9,120 nucleotides of DNA from Nocardioides sp. (GTDB lineage: Bacteria > Actinomycetota > Actinomycetes > Propionibacteriales > Nocardioidaceae), in assembly GCA_030452025.1 (NCBI GenBank), contig JAKDNC010000106.1, positions 1 through 9,120 on the forward strand. Direction: 5' to 3'. Position numbers and translations under genes: made by a program. Below the pieces are notes generated by a model that saw only the letters and a program-made list of their open reading frames with translations, ran no database searches and had not been told where the DNA came from. Below, piece after piece: positions 1-4,910 of the stretch. Position 1 is the first letter of the stretch; the number at the start of each line of letters is the position of its first letter.

Positions 1-1214
1 CCGTCATCGCGCTGACGGGGACCAACGGCAAGACCTCCACCTCTCGGATGATCGACGCGCTGCTGCGCGCCCTCGAGCTCCGGACCGGCCGGTTCACCAG
101 CCCGCACGTGGAGAAGATGACCGAGCGGATCTCGGTCGACGGCGAGCCGCTCTCCGACGAGGAGTTCGTGCGCGCTTTCAACGATGTCGCGCCCTACACC
201 CACCTCGTCGACGCCGACCAGCCCTTTCCGCTCTCCTTCTTCGAGGCCGTGGTCGGGATGGGATATGCCGCTTTCGCGGAGGCCCCGGTCGACGTGGCCA
301 TCGTCGAGGTGGGGATGGGCGGCAGCTGGGACGCCACGAACATCGTGGAAAACAAGGTGTCGGTGTTCCTGCCGATCGCCGTCGACCACGCGCAGTACCT
401 CGGCGAGTCCGCGGCGGCCATCGCGGAGGAGAAGGCCGGGATCATGAACGACTCGACCACCGCGATCATCGCCCAGCAGGAGACCGACGTGGCCGCCGTA
501 CTCCTCCAGCGGGCGGCCGAGCTCGACGGAGTGACCCTCGCCCGGGAGGGGATGGAATTCGGGGTGATCCACCGGACGGCGGCTGTCGGTGGACAGGTGA
601 TGGCCCTCCAGGGGCTGCGGGCGCGCTACGACGACGTCTTCCTCCCGATGTACGGCGCCCACCAGGCGCAGAACGCCGCCGTCGCGCTCGCGGCGGTCGA
701 GGCACTGCTCGGTGAGGATCCGCTCGACGCCGAGATCGTGAAGGCCGCGTTTGCGGAGGTGAGCTCGCCCGGGCGGCTCGAGATCATCCGCCGTAGCCCC
801 ACGATCGTGCTCGACGCTGCGCACAACCCGCACGGCGCGGAGGCCCTCGGAGCCGCGCTCGAGGACTCCTTCACGTTCTCGCCGCTGGTCGCCGTGCTGG
901 GCGTGATGAACGACAAGGACTACGAATCGTTCCTGCTTGCCCTCGAGCCGCACGTGACCCACGTGGTCTGCAGTCAGAACTCCACGCCCCGGTCGCTGCC
1001 CGCGCATGAGCTTGCCGAGACGGCGATCGGGATCTTCGGGGAGGATCGGGTGACCACGGTGCCGAACTTGGCCGACGCTCTCGACCGTGCGGCCACCCTG
1101 GCCGAGGCCGGGTCAGCGATCAGTGACTCCATCGGGTCCGGCGGCGTCCTGGTCACCGGCTCCGTGGTGACCGTGGGTGAGGCTCGCGCGATGTTGAAGG
1201 GGCGCGGTCAGTGA
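1..1214 (+). CDS. folC: Bifunctional dihydrofolate synthase / folylpolyglutamate synthase (5' end missing)
   Basis: Cytoplasmic Mur-ligase-family enzyme that uses ATP to attach L-glutamate to dihydropteroate and to reduced folates. The reading frame enters from the left edge (first full codon at 3), so roughly the first 50 residues are outside the window; 403 codons are visible. The nucleotide-binding loop TGTNGKTS is encoded at 15-38. Further FolC hallmarks follow: TSPHVEKMTERIS (folate-binding region), EVGMGGSWDATN, AVDHAQYLGES followed by EEKAGI, the central-to-C-terminal segment GAHQAQNAAVAL, SPGRLE, LDAAHNPHGA, and the C-terminal domain VLGVMNDKDY. An ATG at 48 lies downstream of the P-loop and cannot be the true start. 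The stop TGA overlaps the GTG start of the next gene by four bases. No frameshift or missing motif is visible. The FolC family call is firm; which of the two activities dominates cannot be read from sequence. Confidence 0.96.
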   Translation, partial: VIALTGTNGKTSTSRMIDALLRALELRTGRFTSPHVEKMTERISVDGEPLSDEEFVRAFNDVAPYTHLVDADQPFPLSFFEAVVGMGYAAFAEAPVDVAIVEVGMGGSWDATNIVENKVSVFLPIAVDHAQYLGESAAAIAEEKAGIMNDSTTAIIAQQETDVAAVLLQRAAELDGVTLAREGMEFGVIHRTAAVGGQVMALQGLRARYDDVFLPMYGAHQAQNAAVALAAVEALLGEDPLDAEIVKAAFAEVSSPGRLEIIRRSPTIVLDAAHNPHGAEALGAALEDSFTFSPLVAVLGVMNDKDYESFLLALEPHVTHVVCSQNSTPRSLPAHELAETAIGIFGEDRVTTVPNLADALDRAATLAEAGSAISDSIGSGGVLVTGSVVTVGEARAMLKGRGQ

Positions 1215-1585
1215 GCAGCAGGGCCAGTTCACCCAGGCGCGGCATGTGCGCAGGCATCCTCGTCCTCGAGGCGATCACGCTCGGGCTGAGCACCCCGGTG
1301 CTGCTCACCCTCACCGACGTTGGCACCGCGCCGGCACTGACCATGGGCCTCGGACTGACCATCGCCTGCATCGTGGTGACCGGAATGCTGCGGGCCGAGT
1401 GGGCCTACGGCGCCGGCTGGGTGATCCAGGTCTTGGCGATCGCCATGGGCCTCCTGGTCCCGACGATGTTCTTCATCGGGGGCCTCTTCGCCCTGCTGTG
1501 GGGTACGGCGTACTTCCTCGGCAAGAAGATCGAGCGGGAGAAGGCAGCCGCGTGGGCCGCCTACGACGCCGAGCAGAGTGCCTGA
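1211..1585 (+). CDS. DUF4233 family small integral membrane protein
   Basis: A 124-residue membrane protein of unknown function. Four hydrophobic helices are visible at about residues 13-34, 42-60, 67-85 and 87-104, followed by a charged C-terminal tail (KKIEREKAAAWAAYDAEQ). The start is GTG at 1211, inside the GTGA overlap with the folC stop, which implies translational coupling. The pattern LVLEAITLGL near the N-terminus, W-x-I-Q-V-L-A-I-A-x-G in helix 3 and the glycine/tryptophan-rich last helix match the DUF4233 family, which in actinobacteria typically sits directly between folC and ndk. That conserved position is the only functional clue. No catalytic residues or signal peptide cleavage site are apparent. 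The family assignment rests on remembered pattern and context, not on a profile search. Confidence 0.88.
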   Translation: MSSRASSPRRGMCAGILVLEAITLGLSTPVLLTLTDVGTAPALTMGLGLTIACIVVTGMLRAEWAYGAGWVIQVLAIAMGLLVPTMFFIGGLFALLWGTAYFLGKKIEREKAAAWAAYDAEQSA

Positions 1586-1659
1586 CTCGATCCACGGGGC
1601 CGAGGTCGAGGTCTGGACGCGGCGGTGGGGCCTGTCACGCTGCCGGAGGCGTTCGGCGT

Positions 1660-1665
1660 TAGGGT
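1660..1665 (+). promoter_or_regulatory. Candidate -10 element of the ndk promoter
   Basis: The hexamer TAGGGT fits the TAnnnT form of actinobacterial vegetative -10 boxes. It ends seven bases before the ndk GTG, so a transcript started at the usual distance would begin at or within a base of the start codon (leaderless). No good -35 hexamer lies 16-18 bases upstream. The overlapping AGGGTGG (1661-1667) could instead act as a weak ribosome binding site, so the two readings compete. Confidence 0.4.
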
Positions 1666-1672
1666 GGTCGCC

Positions 1673-2107
1673 GTGAGCGAGCAGATCGAACGATCCCTTG
1701 TCCTGGTCAAGCCCGATGGCTACCGCCGCGGCCTCAGCGGCGAGGTCCTCCGCAGGATCGAGGCCAAGGGCTACACACTGGCCGCGCTCGCGGTCGTGAC
1801 CCCCACCGCCGAGCAGCTCTCGACGCACTACGCCGAGCACGAGGGCAAGCCCTTCTACGAGCCGCTGGTGGAATTCATGTCCTCGGGCCCGGTCACCGCC
1901 GTCGTGGTCGAGGGGCACCGCTGCATTGAGGGTTTCCGTGCTCTGGCCGGAGCGACCGACCCCTCTGCCGCACTGCCCGGCACCATCCGTGGTGACCTCG
2001 GCCGGGACTGGGGCCTGAAGGTCCAGCAGAACATCGTGCACGGTTCCGACTCGCCGGAGTCGGCCGCCCGTGAGATCGGCATCTGGTTCCCCGGTCTCCA
2101 GGGCTGA
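1673..2107 (+). CDS. ndk: Nucleoside diphosphate kinase
   Basis: Cytoplasmic enzyme that moves the gamma phosphate from a nucleoside triphosphate (usually ATP) to other (d)NDPs through a phosphohistidine intermediate. With the GTG start at 1673 the protein is 144 residues, in the normal 135-150 range. An in-frame GTG at 1625 would add 16 residues that have no counterpart in the family, so 1673 is chosen: it puts the first strand, RSLVLVKPDG, at residues 8-16. Visible landmarks are K13 in KPDG, the FYEPLVEFM segment (61-69) containing the base-stacking Phe, GFR (87-89), GATDP (93-97), GTIRGDLG (103-110) and the catalytic N-I-V-H-G-S-D signature with His123. The gene is separated from the DUF4233 gene by 87 bases and from mreB by 351 bases, so it is probably its own transcription unit or the end of the folC unit. 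All key residues are present. Confidence 0.97.
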   Translation: MSEQIERSLVLVKPDGYRRGLSGEVLRRIEAKGYTLAALAVVTPTAEQLSTHYAEHEGKPFYEPLVEFMSSGPVTAVVVEGHRCIEGFRALAGATDPSAALPGTIRGDLGRDWGLKVQQNIVHGSDSPESAAREIGIWFPGLQG

Positions 2108-2157
2108 TCGACCCGGCCGCGCGGGCGCCTCGGCTTCGCCTGACCGCGTTTCCTGCA

Positions 2158-2204
2158 GCTCGGGAACCGCCGCGCACGAGCCGGCGCTCATGGGAGACCC
2201 GAGC
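2158..2204 (+). repeat. Inverted repeat downstream of ndk
   Basis: GCTCGGG at 2158-2164 is matched by CCCGAGC at 2198-2204, a perfect 7-bp stem enclosing 33 bases. Inside it GAGC (2178-2181) and GCTC (2186-2189) can form a small second stem. A 7-bp match with a long loop arises by chance in DNA this GC-rich, and no T run follows. It may be part of a factor-dependent 3' end for ndk, or nothing. Confidence 0.25.
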
Positions 2205-2294
2205 GGAGCTGCCGCGGAGCCGCGCTCCTCGTGCCCGATGACTTCAGCAGAGGAGTCGGAGACGACTGGGAGCGGGTCAACGACAACCTCGCAG

Positions 2295-2323
2295 TGCGGC
2301 CATGGACGGCACCCTTGGCCGCA
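2295..2323 (+). repeat. Inverted repeat A in the mreB upstream region
   Basis: TGCGGCCA (2295-2302) pairs perfectly with TGGCCGCA (2316-2323). One T-T mismatch (2303/2315) and two more G-C pairs (2304-2305 with 2313-2314) extend the stem inward, leaving a 7-base loop. There is no T run after it, so it is not a classical intrinsic terminator. Its right arm overlaps the left arm of the next repeat, so both cannot form at once in the same RNA. Confidence 0.45.
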
Positions 2324-2340
2324 GAACACACGCTCTGCGG
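2319..2340 (+). repeat. Inverted repeat B, competing with A
   Basis: CCGCAGA (2319-2325) pairs perfectly with TCTGCGG (2334-2340) around an 8-base loop. It shares 2319-2323 with the right arm of repeat A. Part of its loop (ACACGC, 2328-2333) is complementary to GCGTGT at 2354-2359, which would allow a pseudoknot-type contact. Chance is a live alternative for each pairing. Confidence 0.4.
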
Positions 2341-2387
2341 GGTGAAGCCTTCCGCGTGTCCTCCCCGGGATGACCTGCACAAACTCT

Positions 2388-2393
2388 TACGCT
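2388..2393 (+). promoter_or_regulatory. Candidate -10 element of the mreB operon
   Basis: TACGCT, preceded by T, fits TAnnnT and resembles the ndk element TAGGGT, also preceded by T. Initiation at the usual spacing would fall near 2399-2401, giving a leader of about 60 bases that opens with the hairpin at 2399-2421. The best -35-like hexamer, ATGACC (2370-2375), is too close (12-base spacer), so the promoter is weakly supported. No other good candidate was seen between 2341 and 2458. Confidence 0.3.
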
Positions 2394-2398
2394 CGATG

Positions 2399-2421
2399 CG
2401 GACACGCCACTGACGTGTCCG
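2399..2421 (+). repeat. Perfect 8-bp inverted repeat just upstream of mreB
   Basis: CGGACACG (2399-2406) and CGTGTCCG (2414-2421) are exact reverse complements around a 7-base spacer, ending 37 bases before the mreB ATG. It could be a dyad operator or an RNA hairpin at the 5' end of the mreB transcript. A further direct copy of CGTGTCC lies at 2355-2361 and could compete for pairing with 2400-2406. No T run follows, so a terminator is unlikely. Confidence 0.5.
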
Positions 2422-2445
2422 ACTTCCCCGTCAACACGTTCGAGC

Positions 2446-2450
2446 AAGGG
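2446..2450 (+). promoter_or_regulatory. mreB ribosome binding site
   Basis: AAGGG lies eight bases before the ATG at 2459 and supports that start. The encoded N-terminus (MANSFIGRDMAVDLGTAN) then has the length expected ahead of the first phosphate-binding motif of MreB. Confidence 0.6.
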
Positions 2451-2458
2451 TTCCTGCG

Positions 2459-3487
2459 ATGGCGAACAGCTTCATCGGCCGCGACATGGCCGTGGATCTC
2501 GGCACCGCCAACACGCTGGTCTATGTCCGCGGCAAGGGTGTGCTGCTCGACGAGCCGTCGGTGGTGGCGCTCAACTCCACCACCAACGAGATCCTCGCCG
2601 TGGGCCATGAAGCCAAGCGGATGATCGGGCGCACGCCCGACAACATCACCCCCATCCGCCCGCTCAAGGACGGTGTGATCGCCGACTTCGACGCGACCGA
2701 GCAGATGCTGCGGTTCTTCATCCAGCAGGTTCACCGCCGGCGCTACTTCGCCAAGCCCCGCCTGGTGATCTGCGTGCCCAGCGGTATCACTGCCGTGGAG
2801 CAGCGCGCTGTGAAAGAAGCTGGCTACCAGGCCGGCGCCCGACGGGTCTACATCGTCGAGGAGCCGATGGCTGCCGCGATCGGCGCCGGGCTGCCGGTCC
2901 ATGAGGCCACCGGAAACATGGTCGTCGACATCGGCGGTGGGACCACCGAGGTCGCGGTCATCTCGCTCGGAGGCATCGTCACCTCGCTCTCGGTCCGCAC
3001 CGCTGGCGACGACCTCGACCAGGCGATCATCGCGTGGATGAAGAAGGAGTACTCCCTGATGCTGGGGGAGCGCACCGCCGAGGAGATCAAGATGACCCTC
3101 GGCTCCGCCTTCCCGTTGCCCAAGGAACCCGAAGCCGAGATCCGCGGACGCGACATGATCTCCGGGCTGCCCCGCACCGTCGTCGTCTCCAGCGCAGAGG
3201 TCCGCCAGGCACTCGAGGAGCCGCTGCACAACATCGTCGATGCGGTTCGCAGCACCCTCGACCAGACCCCTCCCGAGCTTGCCGGCGACATCATGGACCG
3301 GGGGATCGTCCTCACCGGCGGAGGCGCCCTGCTCCGTGGTCTCGACGAGCGGATCCGTCACGAGACCAGCATGCCGGTCCATGTCGCCGAGGAGCCGCTC
3401 AGCTCGGTGGCCCTGGGGGCTGGCAAGTGTGTCGAGGAGTTCGAGGCTCTCCAGCAGGTCCTGGTCTCTGACCCCCGGCGGTTCTGA
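2459..3487 (+). CDS. mreB: Rod-shape-determining actin homologue MreB
   Basis: Actin-like ATPase that polymerises on the inner face of the membrane and organises lateral cell-wall synthesis with MreC, MreD, RodA and PBP2. The protein is 342 residues, the usual length. The phosphate-1 motif DLGTAN is at residues 13-18, the catalytic-Glu region VEEPMAAAIGAG at about 133-144, the phosphate-2 motif DIGGGTTEV at 157-165, and the adenosine motif LTGGGALLRGLD at 285-296. The short N-terminal stretch MANSFIGRDM resembles the membrane-contact peptide of MreB proteins. MreB, rather than a DnaK/FtsA relative, is indicated by length, by the absence of inserts and by the mreCD-mrdA-rodA genes downstream. 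The stop TGA shares its A with the ATG of mreC (TGATG). Several actinobacterial lineages have lost MreB, so its presence narrows the possible hosts. Confidence 0.98.
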   Translation: MANSFIGRDMAVDLGTANTLVYVRGKGVLLDEPSVVALNSTTNEILAVGHEAKRMIGRTPDNITPIRPLKDGVIADFDATEQMLRFFIQQVHRRRYFAKPRLVICVPSGITAVEQRAVKEAGYQAGARRVYIVEEPMAAAIGAGLPVHEATGNMVVDIGGGTTEVAVISLGGIVTSLSVRTAGDDLDQAIIAWMKKEYSLMLGERTAEEIKMTLGSAFPLPKEPEAEIRGRDMISGLPRTVVVSSAEVRQALEEPLHNIVDAVRSTLDQTPPELAGDIMDRGIVLTGGGALLRGLDERIRHETSMPVHVAEEPLSSVALGAGKCVEEFEALQQVLVSDPRRF

Positions 3488-4401
3488 TGGAGAAGCGCTG
3501 GAAGTCTTCGGAGCGACTCGAGAAGCGCGACCGGTCCAGCCGGTCAGTGCTGATCGCGCTGCTGCTCGCTTCGGCGACCCTGATCGCGCTCGACCACCAG
3601 GGCGGCTCGGACTCCCCGGTCGAGCCCGTGCGTCGTGCGACCGGCGAGGCGTTCGGCCCCGTCGAGTCGGTGACGGCCGACGTCGTACGCCCGTTCACCG
3701 CCATCCCCGACTACTTCCACTCCCGGCAGTCCCTGCGCGATGACGTGACCCAGCTTGAGGCGGAGAACGCCCAGCTGCGACGCACCGTGGAGACCTCCGA
3801 CCTCGACCGCAACCGGCTTGCGGAGTACGACGGCCTCACCACGGCCGCCTCCGACGTCGGTCACGACCTGATCCCGGCGCACGTCATCGCAACTGGGGCC
3901 GCCCAGTCCTTCTCCCAGACCGTCACCATCGACGCGGGCTCCCGAGCCGGCGTGCACGCCGACAGGGGGGTGTAAAACACCCCGGGTGTGGGGGCCCGGG
4001 GGGGGGGGGCCCCCCCCCCCACCGCCACGATCCTCCTGGCCGTCGATCAGGAGTCGGTCGTCGGTGGCCGCTTGGGCGGGAGCATGGAGCTCGGCTTCCT
4101 GCGCGGTCGAGGAGACGCGGCGGACACCGGTCAGCTCGACCTCGACCTTCTCGACGAGTCCGTGATCGCCAACGTCGGCGACGTCGTCACCACGTGGGGC
4201 AGCGAGGGTGATGCGCCCTACGTCGCGGGCATCCCGATCGGACGCGTCGTCTCGGTCTACAACAGCCCGCGCGAGACATCTCGCAGCGCGGTGATCGACC
4301 CGTTCGTCGACTTCACCTCACTCGACCTGGTCGGCGTGGTGGCCCCGAAGGGCACCAAGTCCGATCGCCAGGTGATCGAGGCGGAAGGAGGGAAGCGATG
4401 A
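3487..4401 (+). CDS. mreC: Rod-shape-determining protein MreC, frame interrupted by an abnormal tract
   Basis: Bitopic membrane protein whose extracytoplasmic part links MreB filaments to PBP2/RodA. Read through the abnormal tract the frame encodes 304 residues: a basic cytoplasmic N-terminus, one transmembrane helix at about 19-36, a coiled coil at about 79-115 (LRDDVTQLEAENAQLRRTVE) and the beta-rich MreC domain from about 128 to the end (AHVIATGAAQSFSQTVTIDAG, then TATILLAVDQESVVGGRL, ending LVGVVAPKG). The ATG at 3487 overlaps the mreB stop by one base and has no clear ribosome binding site of its own, so it depends on coupling. An in-frame TAA at 3973-3975 stops translation at codon 163, inside a 57-base GC homopolymer tract (3964-4020). 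Both halves lie in the same frame and the tract has the length MreC needs, so I infer a sequence error rather than a dead gene. Taken literally, the product would be a truncated 162-residue protein. Confidence 0.9.
3964..4020 (+). other. Abnormal homopolymer-rich tract inside mreC, probable sequence error
   Basis: This 57-base stretch consists mostly of G and C runs, including 12 G (3998-4009) followed directly by 11 C (4010-4020), plus TAAAAC at 3973-3978. It reads R-G-V-stop-N-T-P-G-V-G-A-R and then Gly/Ala/Pro only. The surrounding protein is normal MreC on both sides in the same frame. MreC proteins of this group usually have a V-N-G-D-G-L-V-G-R-V-like segment here, and V, N, G and R of the observed reading fall at the matching positions. 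Exactly 19 codons separate the flanks, as that alignment requires. Base-calling or consensus failure in a GC-rich hairpin fits best. Confidence 0.8.
4385..4392 (+). promoter_or_regulatory. Strong ribosome binding site for mreD
   Basis: AAGGAGGG is a near-perfect Shine-Dalgarno sequence ending five bases before the mreD ATG at 4398. It is the strongest such site in the operon and sits inside the last codons of mreC. Confidence 0.8.
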
Positions 4402-4910
4402 CTCTCGTCCGTGGCTTGGTCGCCCTGTTGGTTCTCTTCCTGGCCGTCGTGCTCCAGGCCAGTCTCTTCCCGCACTTCGCCTGGGACGGTGTCGTGCCGA
4501 ACCTCGCACTGCTGGTGGTGGGGGGGGCTGGGCTGGTGCGCGGACCTCAGTTCGCCTGCACGCTGGGATTTGTCGCCGGTGTCCTGATCGACCTGGCGCC
4601 GCCCGCCGACCATGTCGCGGGGCGATGGGCCCTGGCCCTGGTGGTCGTCGGCTACCTCGCTGGCCGGATACGGCACGATGCCAAACCCACCGCACTCGCT
4701 GTGGTGGCTGTCGTCGCCGCGTCCTCGTTCATCGGAACCTCGATCTTCGCGCTCTCCGGCCTGTTGCTGCGTGACCCGGTGGTGGGCGTCCCGGAGATGC
4801 TCGAGGTGATCCTCATCGCCGTCGTCTGGGACATCTTGCTCACCCCGTTCGTGCTGCCGGTCGTGATGACGCTTTTCCGTCGACTCGAGCCTCCGCGGGT
4901 CGCGTACTGA
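4398..4910 (+). CDS. mreD: Rod-shape-determining membrane protein MreD
   Basis: Polytopic inner-membrane partner of MreC in the elongasome. The product is 170 residues with about six hydrophobic segments (roughly 5-24, 33-47, 52-66, 75-90, 98-120, 133-158) and a short basic tail (RRLEPPRVAY). MreD diverges quickly in sequence; the call rests on size, topology, the segment VVPNLALLVV followed by G-x-x-x-G-x-L-x-D-L-A-P-P (57-69, typical of actinobacterial MreD) and its place between mreC and mrdA. The ATG lies in an ATGA overlap with the mreC stop, and the stop TGA shares a base with the mrdA ATG. A run of 8 G at 4520-4527 encodes part of VVGGAG; the frame stays intact across it, though it is a spot where a length error could hide. 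Confidence 0.93.
   Translation: MTLVRGLVALLVLFLAVVLQASLFPHFAWDGVVPNLALLVVGGAGLVRGPQFACTLGFVAGVLIDLAPPADHVAGRWALALVVVGYLAGRIRHDAKPTALAVVAVVAASSFIGTSIFALSGLLLRDPVVGVPEMLEVILIAVVWDILLTPFVLPVVMTLFRRLEPPRVAY

Larger units (their letters stand above)
2108..2458 (+). other. Gene-free ndk-mreB intergenic region and mreB leader
   Basis: This 351-bp stretch lacks a convincing gene. The longest same-strand frame (GTG at 2231 to a stop at 2413, 60 codons) has no well-spaced ribosome binding site, contains a rare TTA codon and clearly fewer G/C third positions than the neighbouring genes, so I treat it as non-coding. What the region holds is a set of inverted repeats (2158-2204, 2295-2323, 2319-2340, 2399-2421), a candidate -10 element at 2388-2393 and the mreB ribosome binding site at 2446-2450. 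No classical terminator (GC stem followed by a T run) is visible after ndk. Confidence 0.75.

Noticed and set aside
2337..2370. GGGGTGAAGCC resembling part of the ydaO (c-di-AMP) riboswitch consensus
   Set aside because: Only this short block matches; the other conserved segments and the closing stem of the riboswitch are not visible around it.
2231..2413. Small + strand frame of 60 codons between ndk and mreB
   Set aside because: No well-placed ribosome binding site, weaker third-position G/C bias than neighbours, a rare TTA codon, and overlap with several inverted repeats; no family resemblance seen.
3998..4020. G12-C11 run as a phase-variation switch or terminator hairpin in mreC
   Set aside because: The TAA stop lies upstream in a fixed frame, so slippage in the run could not restore full-length translation; no T run follows and the whole tract looks like sequence error.
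3988..4401. Separate gene starting at GTG 3988 (137 codons)
   Set aside because: Its first residues come from the homopolymer tract, and the rest is the C-terminal half of the MreC domain in the same frame as the upstream half, so it is part of mreC and not an independent gene.
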